Source: Eulemur rufifrons (lineage: Eukaryota > Chordata > Mammalia > Primates > Lemuridae). From it: a DNA stretch of 64,000 bases. Positions 12,190 through 24,605 of the stretch are shown here, in pieces. A model generated the notes under the pieces. It did no database searches. It was not told the DNA's origin and was given only the letters and a program-made list of their open reading frames with translations. The position numbers and the translations under genes are program-made. The DNA lies in contig NC_090989.1 in assembly GCF_041146395.1 (NCBI RefSeq), positions 220,194,843 through 220,258,842 on the forward strand, in the 5' to 3' direction. Every line of letters starts with the position of its first letter. Positions within the stretch are counted from its first letter, which is position 1.

Positions 12190-12310
12190 ACCTTCCTCAC
12201 CCAGGGAAAATCACATCCCTCCTGTAAGTCAGTTCCTTAACTTGTAAAATGAGGAGGACGACCCTGGCCCTCACTACCTCACACAGCTTGTGACTGTGAC
12301 AATGACTGTG
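12190..12310 (+). repeat. MIR SINE fragment
   Basis: 'cccagggaaaatcacatccctcctgtaagtcagttccttaacttgtaaaatgagg' corresponds to the MIR segment 'gggcaagtcacttaacctctctgagcctcagtttcctcatctgtaaaatggg'. The 3' part is lost. Confidence 0.55.
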
Positions 12311-15174
12311 ATGGCAACAATAACGGAGGCAGAATCCCAGCTCCTTTACTTCAAACCACTGGGAGTTTCCTCGTTTGACCTTTATTTAGAAAAATCCAAT
12401 CCTCTGCGTCAACTCTATTCCTAAAGCCTCCCTGGGGCTGGCTTGATACTTGCCCTCCTTGACTGAGAGCCCTGCTGGTTCCAGACTTTCTGTTCAGGGG
12501 GTGCTCGTGGTTGAAAGGAAAGGCCAGGACACTGTTCTTGGCTCTTCCACAGCAAGCACATAGTTTTACTTACAATGTAGATTTATTCATGGTGGCCAAG
12601 AGTCAGAAGCCAGTGAAACTCATAGGAGAACGAAAGTCTCCTGCTGAGTTCCCCTTTGGAAATCACTTCTGACTTTGAAGGAACTATGGGAACTTTACAA
12701 GACCCTCTGATCTTCTGACTCTATTACCATGGACACACAGTTATTGACAGCCCTCTAAGAACAAGGACTAGGCTATTTTTAGACCCTTTAAAACCTTGGC
12801 CCTTAAATATAGCCTACAGGGCCCCAAGGTGAATAATAACTTAGAGGCTCATTATTTCTGTATATTCACAGCCATCTGTTTTATGGAACCAGAGGTGGGG
12901 GCAGGGTTTGGGGGAAGCTCAATGTGCTGATTAGATTTAGTATTTAGCATTTATGGGTCCCTTGCTTTAGTTGTTTACAGATAATTATTTTGGTTACTTG
13001 GGAACAAATCTTATAATCCCGGGAAGCAAAGACAGATGCAGATGGCTATGAATTATATCCAATAGGATCAGAATACAATTCATGAATTTTAGCTTCTCAC
13101 CACCATGTAATCAGCATTGAATTTGGTTAGGTTACAACACAACCCTCCAGTGAGAGTGCTGGAAAAGATGAAACTCAAAAGAAGCCAGGAAGAATATTAC
13201 AAAGGCCCTTTATATGAGTAGAGAAAGCACATACGCCATCACCAAAACGACAGCAATGACCAGTCCGGGGTTAGAAAGTTGTCTCAAGATCTTCTCCAGC
13301 TAGCTTGGGAAATCATGCTCCAGTGTCTCTCCAATGACTTCAGCCTATTTTTGCCACTGGAAACAAACAGGGCAGGAGGAAGTTTATTAAGAACATATGG
13401 AAAAACCCTGGTTACAGAAAGAAAGCTAGAAATCTTCCTCAAATACTACCCAGGTACTCTTTCAGGTTAGGAATCTAATGTTTAATTGCAATTCCTGAAA
13501 CTTTGACCTCATATTGTCAACATATGGATTAGATATGAGGAATGGGACTACATGAACATGTAGTCAAAGCGGTTAGGAAATTAATCACAGCTTTAGGAGA
13601 TTTTAAAAACTTGTATGTCTAAGATTTTGATTGAAATATATTTTGTAAGTAGTTCATACATCTGCCTCTGTTCTTACAGGAGAATTCTGTCTTTGGTCCA
13701 AGTAAACAGTGTACTCAGTTTCTAATTAGCCTTGGAAATGAGCACAAGAAATGACCTATCAGAATAAAATCCACAAATAATCTAATATCTCTTTCCATGC
13801 AATAGCTTCCACCTCATTTTCCACCAGACCTCCTCCATCGGAGATGTTAATAGGTAACCACGTGAATGATGAGTTTGTTCTCTGAGTGTTTCTTCTCCTG
13901 GATGGGCTCTAATGAACACCAGCTTAGCTCCCCTGCTAAGACCCTTTCATGTAAGAAGTAGTGTTCCTATAAACTAGGAAAATGATAGCAAGATGTCTTA
14001 ACTTGATATAGAATATCCAGAATTGTATCATAATACTCATTATGCCAAATTATTTTTTCTGTATAGGCATATTGATTCTACTATGAAAAGATGTAATTTT
14101 CAGAGAAGATTTTGGATTGGGTTTCACCAAATTGTATGTATAATCAGAATAAAGGTTGATGTAATATTTAATATAATGTTCAGTTTTGCCTTTGTTTTTT
14201 AATCTTTAAACATTTTCAATTGCTAAATAAAGATGACCCGCAAGTCCCAGATCAGATGTCTTTTTTCTCCTGATCTAACTCATATTTCCACAAAGAATGA
14301 TTCCAAATATTTTTTCAGGAGTCTTTGAACTACAGAGATACAAATTTTGCTTCACAAATTAATCTACACATGAATTTGCAAGACCTGTGATACATAAGGG
14401 GGAATGAAGCTTAGAGACAATATAAGATTATATCAATTTATTCCAATAAGGTTTCTCCATCATCATTCCATTGTAATTGTCCAAACACCTCCACCCCAGC
14501 CATATGGAATACAGGAGAAGGAGGTGGGTAAAAAGGACAAGGAAAGATAATCCATCCTTCCTTCTCCAGCATCTCAGGCTATGGCTGACAAATGTGGTCA
14601 GAGTGGGGGGACGTGAATTTTACAAAAATATCCCAACCCGCAAAGGTCTTCTCAGCATCCAGTGTGAAGCAATGCAAAGCTGCTAGAGTCCCCAGGGGGT
14701 TCCTGGGGACCTTTTCCGGGTCAAGCCTCTTACCAAAGAAAGGAGTCTAGGTCTCCAAATTATACACAAATTATAGAAGCAACTACAAATTCCTAGCAAT
14801 CCCTTCTCCTGACATGTTAGCCAAAGTGTGCATTTCAAGTCCTTCCCAGTTACCTGCAACTATTCATTCAAGTGACACACTGCTGCACTTAATCATAGGT
14901 CTGCTGTAGGCAAAGCTCCAGCCACTCTAGATTAGGAGAGTTTATGAGGAGGCCTGTCTTCCGCACTAGGCTATAAACTCCACAGGACTAGAATCAATGC
15001 TTAGGACATGAATTTACCCCAACATCTCCTGTAGTGCTCGGTGCACAATGAATCATTATTCATTAATTATTAATAATTAAAATTTTCGACCAGCATTTTG
15101 CTGTGTCCTGGACTCAGAGAGTTGAAAACACTCTGTTGCCAATTTCTAGCAGTCAGGTAAACTTTTAAGAAAAA
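12311..15174. other. No feature recognised over about 2.9 kb
   Basis: The largest stretch in the left half without a repeat I can name. Frames at 13279-13470 and 14477-14686 (63 and 69 codons) are short and show no motif. The region is a mix of ordinary-GC and AT-rich patches. Nothing resembles an RNA gene or a CpG-rich promoter. Confidence 0.5.
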
Positions 15175-15184
15175 CAGACACATC

Positions 15185-15497
15185 GGCTGGGTGTGGTGGG
15201 TCATGCCTGTAATCCTAGCACTTTGGGAGGTTGAGGCAGGAGGACCCCTTGAGGTCAGGAGTTCAAGATAGGCCTGAGCAAGAGTGAGACTCCGTTTCTA
15301 CAAAAACTATTAATACAAAAATTATCTGGGTGTGGTGGCACTCGCCTCTAGTCTCAGCTACTCGTGAGGCTGAGGTAGGAGGATGACTTGAGCCCAGGAG
15401 TTTGAGGTTGCTGTGAGCTATGACAACACCACTGCACTTCTAGCCCAGCCCCCTCTCAAAAAAAAAAAAAAAAAGAAAAACAAAAAAACAAAAAACC
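15185..15497 (+). mobile_element. Dimeric Alu
   Basis: A left arm from 'ggctgggtgtggtgggtcatgcctgtaatcc', a middle A-rich linker, a right arm 'tctgggtgtggtggcac', 'gaggttgctgtgagctatgacaacaccactgcac' and an A-rich tail make a full dimer. The target duplication CAGACACAT is present on both sides (15175-15183 and 15498-15506). Divergence is clear, so this is an older Alu than the one at 47520. Confidence 0.95.
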
Positions 15498-15579
15498 CAG
15501 ACACATAAAATATAATTGCAAATGAGTAATGTATTAATAACACTAGTGCCACAATATAATGTTAACTTTTAAAATTTAT

Positions 15580-15780
15580 AAAAACCTGTACCTAGTATGG
15601 GATCTCAGTTATAAAAAATATGCATAAAAGGAGAACCAGAGTATGAAATGCCAAAATGTTGACAGTTGTTATTTCAGGTCTTTGCAGTTATGGGCAAGGT
15701 TTGTTTTCATGTAAAAATATTTCTATAATTTCCAGGTTTCCTAGGATAAACACATATTACCTTTGCAGTGAGATAAAAAT
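15580..15780 (+). mobile_element. Old LINE 3' end (L1ME/HAL1-like)
   Basis: 'gtacctagtatgggatctcagttataaaaaatatgcat', 'ccaaaatgttgacagttgttatttcagg' and 'ctataatttccaggtttcc' are diverged versions of the tail (variable-site..'caaaatgttaacagtggttatctctgg'..'ttttccaaattttctac') typical of old L1ME/HAL1-type 3' ends. The Alu at 15185 lies just upstream. Confidence 0.45.
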
Positions 15781-17236
15781 ACATACAAAATAAAATTGCC
15801 ATTATGTAAGCAAGGAAGTGTGTAAGAACCTGACCTACAAATTGTTCAGAATTATTGCCATAGATAGGGGAACATCAAGTGTCAAGAAATATGATGGAAT
15901 AATTAGAATAGTCTTCATCTGGACAGCAAAGAAATAATTTTTAAATTGTTCACCTACTTAAGATAAATTCACTTACTAGCTTATAGGAATAATTTCTTAG
16001 AAAATTCATCCTCTCTAGCCAGGTCTTATAAAATGAGGACAAACTTGAATATCTCATCACGTTGCTTTGCTAAATATACCACAGCCACCTCACCTGCAAA
16101 CATACCTGCACCAGGGAGCAACTGGCCATCACTGTGATGTCTCCACTAACCTACTTGAAATTCATATTTGTCGATTTGCTGCTCGCCCAAGAGCCAGATA
16201 GGGTTGGACAACCTTCACCAGGCAGGTGAGGCAAACCACCTCAAACTCAGAGTTCCTAAGGATGGCAAGCCATGACGCTCCTTTTCTCACCTCATTTCTA
16301 GGGCAGAACAACACTTTCAAACTTTTAATTCCAGACAAACAAACAAAGTAAACATTCTTTAGCTCCAAAATGAGGAAACTGACAGGAAAATAAACTATAA
16401 AAATGGCATAGAGATACCTCTTTCCCGGTACTTCTTGATTTCAAAATAGTGATATGATATATATGCAGTAATTTTGCTAAATTTGTCAATTAGGGAACTC
16501 TTGGTCAAAGTCAGATACTATGCCTTAGATAAAAACTAATTTTTTTGTTCACTAAAAACTAGAGTATCTCAGTGTGTGATATAAGGAAAGCCAGAGGAGT
16601 TAGGGCTTCAAAAGCTAAACGTGTGCAGCCATTGTACATGTCTAACAAAGGTGTTTCAAATCTGAATGTGTCTGTGTAACCACCGCCCAGCTCCATGTTC
16701 ATGCTGTGTGGCTTCTGTTATAGACAGCTAAGGTCCTTTGCCACATTTTACTGAAAAAGGTTGACTTCCAATTAAAAAGTTACATGCACACTTAAAATTT
16801 ATCCTGGATATTATATTGTGCAGGTAATTTTCAATTAACTAAAATATTTGAACTGCATATCTCTTGAACTTTAGATTCTGAGGTTTATTAAAGATTAAGA
16901 CAAATGTCTCCTTCAGTACAGTAATGTCATATTTAGTCTCCAGATGTCACTGTCTGTATTATTTATTTCAGCCCACTTGGAAACACACACACACAATGAA
17001 ATGAAAAGAGCTTGTCAATCTCAGTTTCTCGAATATGACAGAACTCCAGCTCATTTTGCTTTATCAATTGGCTTAACATTTTCTTTCTTCTCTGGTAAAG
17101 CAATAACTCGGACTATAAGAGTGAAAATGCTTCTTTTATACTTAGTCTGTGGGCAATGAACCTTTTGACTTTAATTAAATAACTTGGGTTTGACGGCATG
17201 AAGGGAAATTATATGTGGTCCCTATATTGTCATTGT
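15781..17236. other. No feature recognised
   Basis: About 1.4 kb of AT-rich unique-looking DNA. Frames at 16162-16368 and 16944-17159 have no domain. A short (AC)n of 'acacacacacac' lies at 16984-16995. Confidence 0.5.
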
Positions 17237-17281
17237 CATTCTCATGGCTTTGCACATTCTCATGGCTTTGCACATTCTCAT
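17237..17281 (+). repeat. 18-bp tandem repeat, 2.5 copies
   Basis: The unit 'cattctcatggctttgca' occurs at 17237-17254 and 17255-17272 with a partial third copy ('cattctcat') to 17281. The copies are identical, so the duplication is recent or has been homogenised. In the minus-strand frame it gives a repeated ENVQSH peptide, with no sign that this is translated. Confidence 0.9.
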
Positions 17282-17534
17282 TTCCTTCACTGAAAAGGAG
17301 AAATAGCTCAAACGCACGCCGGCCAGTGACTTGTCCTGCAGAGATCCTTGGAGGGACTTGTGGTAGATTCATTTCCAAAGCGATTTAGGGAATGAAATCT
17401 CATTCTCCAGATCCTAGGGCCTTTGCTTTCTGACATGTGCCACAGAGAGAACTCTGTCATAGAGAACTGCAGAAAAGCACATCTCCAAGTTGGATCAAAG
17501 AGCCTTCTTGACTCCTGATTGCTCACTTGAATGA

Positions 17535-18017
<483 letters not shown>

Positions 18018-18229
18018 CTCGTTATTCTTTAATAATGATTCCACTTAATGGGTAAAGTGTGGGGCATTCTCCTTTCTGTTTTCTTGTAAGGTGGTGGTCC
18101 ACAGGAGAAGCAGCGATAGCTGGCTACGTCTGGACGTGATGGTGCAGCCTCAAGAAAACTCTCACATCCAGACCGGTGTCATCAAACCTTGCTCTTAGTT
18201 ATCCCCCAAGACAGAAACAGCTCATGTTT

Positions 18230-18370
18230 ATCATCCTTATTCACCCAGGCAGAGCCTGGAGCAGCATAAATTGTTTACAAATATGAAATAAAACTCAGAG
18301 ATACTAAATGACCTGCCCAAGGTCATTTGACCAGAGGAGCTATTTGAACCTAGATTTTTCTAGTTCAAAA
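18230..18370 (+). repeat. MIR SINE, 3' half
   Basis: 'agagatactaaatgacctgcccaaggtcatttgaccagaggagctatttgaacctagatttttctag' is the MIR core-to-3' sequence. The 5' half is not clear. Confidence 0.65.
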
Positions 18371-18383
18371 GATATCTTCCACC

Positions 18384-18514
18384 AGGCTGGGCATGGCGGC
18401 TCAGGCCTGTAATCCCAGCACTTTGGGAAGCCGAGGTGGGAGGATCACTTAAGGCCAAGAGTTTGAGACCAGCCTAGGCAATAGCAAGATCCCATCTTTA
18501 CAAAAAAGAAAAAG
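18384..18514 (+). mobile_element. Alu monomer (FLAM-like) with target duplication
   Basis: 'ggctgggcatggcggctcaggcctgtaatcccagcactttggg' to 'agatcccatctttacaaaaaag' is a single left monomer with a short A-rich tail. Flanks TATCTTCCACC (18373-18383) and TATCTTCTACC (18515-18525) differ at one base. The intact duplication shows it inserted as a monomer and is not a deleted dimer. Confidence 0.92.
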
Positions 18515-18629
18515 TATCTTCTACCTCTCCATATTGTTCTTCTCCTTACACAGCTCAATTTTTTCCTCTCATAATCTTGTACTCTGGGTTGAATAGGTAT
18601 TAGTTATTCCTATGGATAGATAAAAAAAA

Positions 18630-18730
18630 TTAAGACTCAACAGAGTCTGATTTGACTAAGCTGAAATAGCCAGTAAATTGCAGAACTGAGCATTGAACAA
18701 CACTATCCTCTAATTCAAGCACTTATTTTG
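18630..18730 (+). repeat. MIR SINE fragment
   Basis: 'aagactcaacagagtctgatttgactaagctgaaatagccagtaaattgcagaactgagcattgaa' fits the MIR 3' half 'gaggctcagagaggttaagtgacttgcccaaggtcacacagctagtaagtggcagagctggg'. It is heavily diverged. Confidence 0.45.
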
Positions 18731-18732
18731 TT

Positions 18733-20090
18733 TCTAATTTTGATGTATGTTCCTTCTATGCCTAGTTTGTTGAGGGTTTTTATACTATCATCAAAGAGTG
18801 CTGAATGTTGTCAAATATTTTTTCTGTATCTATTGAGATGATCACATGTCTTTGTTTTTGCTTCTGCTTATGTGGTGAATCCCATTTATTAACTTACGTA
18901 TGTTGAACTATCCTTACATCCCTGGGATGAAGCCCACTAGGTCTTCATCCACTAGGTGGATTTTTGTTTTGATGTGCTATTGAATTCAGTTTCCTAGTAT
19001 TTTATTGAGGACTTTTGCATGTCTATTCATAAGGGATATTGGTCTGTAGTTTTTTTTTTTTTTTTTGGTTACGTCCTTTCCTGGCTTTGGTAGTAAGGTG
19101 GTACTGGCTTCATAGATTGAGATGAGGAGAATTCCCCTCTTCTCGATGTTATGGAATAATTTCTGCAGTATGGGTACCAGCTCTTCTTTGTAGGTCTGGT
19201 AGAATCTGCTGTGAATCCATCTGGTCTGGTGCTTTTTTTGTTGGGAGATTTTTTATTACTGGTTTGATCTCGCTGCTCATGACTGGTCTGTTCAGGAGTT
19301 CTATTTTTTCCTGCTTGAGTGTTGGGAGGTTCGATGTTTCCAGAAATTTGTCCATTTCCTCTAAGTTTTTTAGTTCTCATGCATAGCGATTTTTGTAGTG
19401 TTCACAAATGATATTTTGTATTTCTGTAGTATCAGTGTAATATCTCCTTTTCCATATCTGATTGAGCTTATTTGTGTCCTTTCTCTTCTATTCCCAGTTA
19501 ATCTAGCAGGAGGTCTATTAATTTTGCTTATCTTTTCAGAGAACCAACTTTTTGTTTCATTGATCCTTTGTGTTGTTTTTGGTTTTCCATTTCATTTAGT
19601 TCTGATCTGAGCTTTGTTATTTCTTTTCTTCTGCTATCTTTGGGTTTGGTTTGCTCTTCCTTTTCTAGTTCCTTGAGATGTGACATTACATTGTTAATTT
19701 GTGATCTTCCTGTCTTTTGATGTAGTCATTTAATGCTATGAATTTCCCCTTAGGACTACTTCTGCTGAATCCCACAGATTTTGATAGCTTATGTCCCCTT
19801 TGTCATTCAGTTCAAGGAATCTTTTGATTTCCTTATAAATTTCATTATTAACCCAATAATTGTTCAGCAGCAGGTTGTTAAATTTCCATGACTTTGTGTA
19901 AATTTCAGTATTTCTCATAGAATTGATTTCTAGTTTTGTTCCACTGGGGTCTGAGAAGATCCATGATATAATTTTATTTATTTTTTTAATTTATTGAGAC
20001 ACGTTTTGTGACCTAACATATGATCGATCTGAAAAATGTCTTATGCTGATAAGAAGAATGTATATTGAGTAGTTTTGGGGTAAAATGTAA
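18733..20090 (-). mobile_element. L1 ORF2 fragment (antisense), endonuclease end to RT
   Basis: On the minus strand this runs from the endonuclease-RT region at 20090 into the reverse transcriptase at 18733. The frame 19736-19918 carries 'EIKRFLELNDKGDISYQNLWDSA', the ORF2 linker. The frame 19149-19355 carries '[12 protein letters not shown]' and '[16 protein letters not shown]', the RT entry region. A frameshift separates 19149-19355 from the overlapping frame 19069-19380, so the copy is a pseudogene. The remaining RT, the C-terminal domain and the 3' tail are missing. A short piece in the opposite orientation follows at 20091-20150. Confidence 0.9.
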
Positions 20091-20150
20091 TGCTGGACTT
20101 AAATGGGAATGTAGAACATATGGACCTAACAGACATTTAGAGAACAGTCT
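20091..20150 (+). mobile_element. Inverted 5' piece of the neighbouring L1
   Basis: 'gctggacttaaatgggaatgtag' and 'aacatatggacctaacagacatttagagaaca' are L1 ORF2 endonuclease sequence in sense orientation, directly after antisense L1. Seen from the L1, a short inverted 5' segment precedes the main body, which is the layout produced by twin priming. Confidence 0.75.
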
Positions 20151-21474
20151 AGCCTATCCTGTTTTTAAGCATATTTTTAAAACATGCCCTTTTGTACTCC
20201 AAGATGTGAATCAACCTTGCCAGCAAGGCAGGGAAACAGCTACTCACCCATCTTTTGCAAGCAGAGAGGTTTGCAACTTGCTGAATCAGCTCAATAGGCA
20301 AAATCTGTTGTTATCTGTTCATTTTTTTACAAACCAGAATAATCACTCATCCACAAAATTTTAGCTGTGTAAGGCAGCAAAAATGAATGGCTCCCAATGA
20401 GACTGTCGTGCTCAACTGTATTATCATGGTTTGTCTTTGGAAAAGATTTATTAGAGTTTGGGGAAGAGTTTCAGTGGGGAACTGATAATACTGGAGTTCA
20501 TATTTTTCCCCCTGTCTGAAATATATTTATAATACCCCACTGTTAAAGGCATTGCAGAAAACCTAGCACAGTTATTTGGGGCTATGAAAAATCCACCCTT
20601 TAACTGATTTTTTTTAACTAGTTTAGGAAGAGTCGAAACATCTCAAATAAGGTCTCCATTCTTTTATTTAATTGTACACAAGGTGAATCAGCCTTTTGCC
20701 TCACCATTGGAGGTCCCCTGCCTGAGGGGCTAAGAGGGAAAAAGTCCAGTCACCCTAAGCAGAAGCTCTCTACAGCAGTCTGTGGTGCACTTTGTGTCCT
20801 AAATCTGATTCACCAGTTCCTCCAGAACAAACTCTCATATTTAGGTTTTAAGCTTTTTCAGGACTTGAGTTTTAGCTCATAGAAATGCCTTGAATATATT
20901 AAATGCACAATATGTTTAACACATGCAAGAAAATTGTCAAATTGTTAATTTGACAAGAAGTAAAAATTGTTCTAATTAATGAAAGAATGAGGATATATAA
21001 AGATTATAGCAAAAAAAGACATAAATAAAAATAGTCTGTCGGTTGTGGGAAGCAGTTCACAGATGTGTTATTTGAATTTACAGGCTGTCCTGTAATGCTG
21101 TATTTTGCTTTTCCAGTACCACAGCAGACACTACTCTGAATGGCTATTTCATTCCCAGGAAAACTTGCATCTTTATTAACACATATCAAGTAAACCAATC
21201 TTGAGGTAAAATTTGCTTGCTTGGTTGTTTGTTTACTATTTAACAATCTGGAAAGATTTGCATTCTTCTTAACCAAAACTCACTTCTATTTCTCTTGAAA
21301 ATAAGTTGGAAAGAAATTCAGGTTTCTCTCCTTGTCTATAATGGGAAGGGTGACACCTTAATACAAATTCAGGAAAAATCCAATGCAGGGAAAATCCATT
21401 GTCATAAAAGGCTTATTAGGAAAGGTGTGTGCCAAGGGTTTCTCCTTTGCACAGTTATGACCAGTTGATGTTTG
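20151..21474. other. No feature recognised
   Basis: About 1.3 kb without a repeat I can name. Frames at 20065-20364 (99 codons, which starts inside the L1) and 21004-21276 (90 codons) show no domain and are treated as chance. Confidence 0.5.
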
Positions 21475-21655
21475 AAATGCAGTATGAAATCCCCCACTGA
21501 AATGTAAGCCACCAAGCAGGGATTGTTGTTGTTGTTTTTATTGTTGCTTTTGTTTGTTTGTTTTGTTTTGTTTTTTCTTTTTCCTCTACCTCAGCACCTG
21601 GATTACTGCATGGCACATACCTGGCCCTCAATAAATACTTGTTGAATAAAATAAA
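21475..21655 (+). repeat. L2 LINE 3' end with (TTG)n/(TTTG)n expansion
   Basis: 'actgaaatgtaagccaccaagcaggga' and 'cagcacctggattactgcatggcacatacctggccctcaataaatacttgttgaataaa' are the start and end of the L2 3' terminal segment. Between them (about 21521-21585) the 'ttttgtctgttttg' part has grown into TTG/TTTG repeats. Confidence 0.8.
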
Positions 21656-21754
21656 CTTAGACGCTCACCAGTATCAGCTATAAAAGGAAAAGCTGAGATG
21701 AAGGTATACCCCATGCAATGCAAGTGAGGATAATGGCAGTGGTGATGGTGATGG

Positions 21755-21912
21755 AATAATGATTCCAGCTAATATTTATAGACTCCTACTGTGCGCCAGG
21801 CACAAAATCTTGAAATATCCCCCCGGAGCCTCCACAGAAATGCAATGATGTTATCAGATCCCCATTTTACAGATGAAGAAACTCTCAACCAGGTCAAACA
21901 CCCACTGATTGT
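21755..21912 (+). repeat. MIR SINE
   Basis: 'gctaatatttatagactcctactgtgcgccaggcac' to 'gatccccattttacagatgaagaaactctcaaccaggtca' is a clear MIR in sense orientation. Confidence 0.75.
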
Positions 21913-24302
21913 TTTGAATAAAACTAAGCAATTTTAAACCCACAGTTAGTGTAAACTGAATGGAATTTGTTCTCACTTAGTATAATCCTAAGTATTCTAG
22001 TATCCTAAGAACCTGTGGTCCATTACTCAATGGAATATTGAGTAATGTTCAAGCAGTCTAAGTTAACACATGTGCTACTAAAGAAATTCTGTTTGTATGG
22101 AGGAACTTGTTTAATCTAAATGAGTGTGTAATTCAGGACTTTAAAGCAGAGGTCACAAAACTCAAGCATCTCCTGAGCAATGGAGAATATAAAAAATGAG
22201 TGAATTGCACCTAGTGAAGCATTTATAAGGAGGGGTCATATGTTCCGTCTAACTCAGCCCAGTGAACTGTTGGCAAGTAGGACATTGTCCCAATGTTGTC
22301 AGCTCTTAGAATTATAAAAGAGAATTTGGAATTGCAAATTTTTCACGTGAAACCTGATTTTTAAAGGTTAGCAACAAGGAATACTATTTAAAAGGGCCGT
22401 GTAGAGGGCATAGTTCTCTAGGTCTGGGACCTAGAGAAACAGTTTTCCTTCTAGAGAGAAGGTGACATCTACACATAAAGAGGCCCAGTTCTTTGTGAAG
22501 GCAAGTGGGTCCCTGATGTGTGGTGTAGGGGATATAGAAAACATGCTGGCATTAGTTGTCACAAACAAGCCAAATATTATGCCTGTGACAAAAGATGGAG
22601 GTGGGAGAGAGAACCAGATGCCCGGTGATTTGGGAACCGTGGGCAACCCCTCAATCAGAGCCGCTTTTGGGAGACCCGGCTCCTCTCCGTGATTCATACA
22701 AAGACCATTTCCTAAACGTGTTTGTACCAGAGTGAGAGATGTGGCTCAGTCTCATCATTCTCATTTATTTTGCTTAAAACAAAACAGAATATTTATTACT
22801 TTTTATTTATTTTGCAATTTTAGAATATTCCTATGAGAATTTTGTGTATCTCTTAATTTAAAATAAAAATGGAAATAAATTGTCAAGTATTTTATTCATT
22901 ATTTAATGAATCAGAAGCCATTTTAGTGAAAATTAAGTATAATTACATTAGATATTTATGATAGCTAAGTTTGTCAAATATTAAAGGAAAAAGCAACATA
23001 TATAATAATAATTATGTATATAAAATCCTGTCACCATAATTATATATACATATATATGTATACATACTTTACGTATATACATGCCTACTTTATTATATGT
23101 TTATGTATAAAATTTATAAAGTATATTACAAACTTAAAATGTTTCATGCAAAATAAAATTATTTCGGAAAAGTTGACAACAATAACAAAAATTATAAAAT
23201 GATTTTTTAAATGTTATTTGTCTCGATTTTATGCAGAACTATTTGGGATATGCCCAACTTATTTAGACCTGAGAGGTTTCTAAATGAAAACAGAGAACTG
23301 AATAAAAGCCTTGTTGAGAAAGTTTTGATATTTGGAATGGAAGTCCAGAAATGTTTGGGAGAAGATGTTGCATGAAATGAGATATTCATTGTCATCACCG
23401 CTGTTCTGCAACAGCTCAAGCTGAAAAAGTGCCCCAGCGCTGAGCTTGACGCCTACGTATGGGTTCACCACGAAGCCAAAACCGTACCAACTCCAGGCAG
23501 AACTTCACGCCTTATGTAGTTTGTCTGCTTAGATGCTCAGACTGAGAGGAAGGTTCTGATTTAATTCAAACTCAGTTCTCCTATGAGACTTACTGTCTTG
23601 TGAGAATATCTTAAAATAATAATGAAGTGTGATATAAACCAGGGGGTTTAAATCCTAATCTCTCAATAGATCGAGTATCAGAAGAATCAGAATTGAGTGT
23701 TTATAATGTGTATTTTTACCAGTGTATATATATAATGGATTTTCAAATGCTTTATTCAGGCTATATGTGAACTTACTTTGTTTTAATAAATAAAGCTGAG
23801 TGGTTTTCAATATATCAAAATAAATAAAAGAAAAGAAACCAAAGAGCCATGCAGTGGTGTCCAGGTGTCACTGTGGGCGTGAGTGGCAGGGCAAGATGTG
23901 TGTCGGATTGAGTGAGCAGGCAGGGGGACCCTGTCTGCCTTCCCTTTATGCCAGCTTCCAATAGACAGGTGTGTTCATCTCTGTCTTAAATATAGGGTTC
24001 AGAGTAAGAACAAGGTTCTGATGTTAAATGCATTATTTTCACTGCTATAGGATGTACCTAGTGCTCAAGAGAGCCAGAGAAGGGAGCCAGAGTGGCCTAG
24101 AACAGCAGAGAGCATTGCATGGTGGCCATAGATGAGCTGGGCTAGATTTAGAGAGGTGGAGAAAAGGCCACGAGGGGACATTTCCTCAGAGGCCATTTTT
24201 TGTATAAGCTCTTACATTTTCTGCATTAAGAATTTAATTTCAGGGCCAATTGGTACTTCTACAATGCCACCAATTTCTTTTGGTGCTTACTAAATATACA
24301 TG
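21913..24302. other. No feature recognised; AT-rich patches and a small hairpin
   Basis: About 2.4 kb. It contains a perfect hairpin at 22021-22047, paired antisense frames at 22431-22697 (88 and 76 codons, no domain, opposite strands), and a TA-rich patch at 23030-23110. I see no nameable repeat. Confidence 0.45.
22021..22047. repeat. Perfect 10-bp hairpin
   Basis: Arms 'cattactcaa' (22021-22030) and 'ttgagtaatg' (22038-22047) are perfect reverse complements around a 7-base loop. No T-run or promoter context accompanies it. Chance is a real possibility in AT-rich DNA. Confidence 0.7.
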
Positions 24303-24355
24303 TGTATTAGTTTGTTAGGACTGCCATAATAACAAAATACCAGAGGCTAGGTGGC
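24303..24355 (-). mobile_element. MLT1-type LTR fragment (antisense)
   Basis: 'gtattagtttgttaggactgccataataacaaaataccagaggctaggtggc' is the antisense terminus of ERVL-MaLR LTRs of the MLT1 group. The rest of the LTR is missing, and old L1 follows directly. Confidence 0.7.
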
Positions 24356-24359
24356 ACAT

Positions 24360-24605
24360 TTTTGAAGAACATACATACACATTTCTGTTGACCATATAAA
24401 CCTAGGAGGGGAATTACTAGTTCCAAACATTTGTTTGTTCAACTTTTCAACTGCCAGCTAGATTTTCAGCATGATTGTACTAATTTATATTCCTACCAGC
24501 ACCAGCAACATAAAAGAGATTTCTGGTGACTTCACATCTTCTTTAACATTTGGCATTTTCTGTCTTTTTCATTTTAGATACTTTGGTGGTGTAAACATAC
24601 CCTAT
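24360..24605 (-). mobile_element. Old L1 (L1M) ORF2 3' part, antisense
   Basis: 'atttctgttgaccatataaacctaggaggggaattactag', 'cagcatgattgtactaatttatattcctaccagc', 'cttctttaacatttggcattttctgtctttttcattttag' are in the order of the antisense L1M ORF2 C-terminal region. It is diverged. Confidence 0.65.

Noticed and set aside
22431..22697. Paired antisense frames of 88 and 76 codons
   Set aside because: Antisense partners of each other with no recognisable motif. A single constrained strand would not normally keep the opposite one open except by composition.
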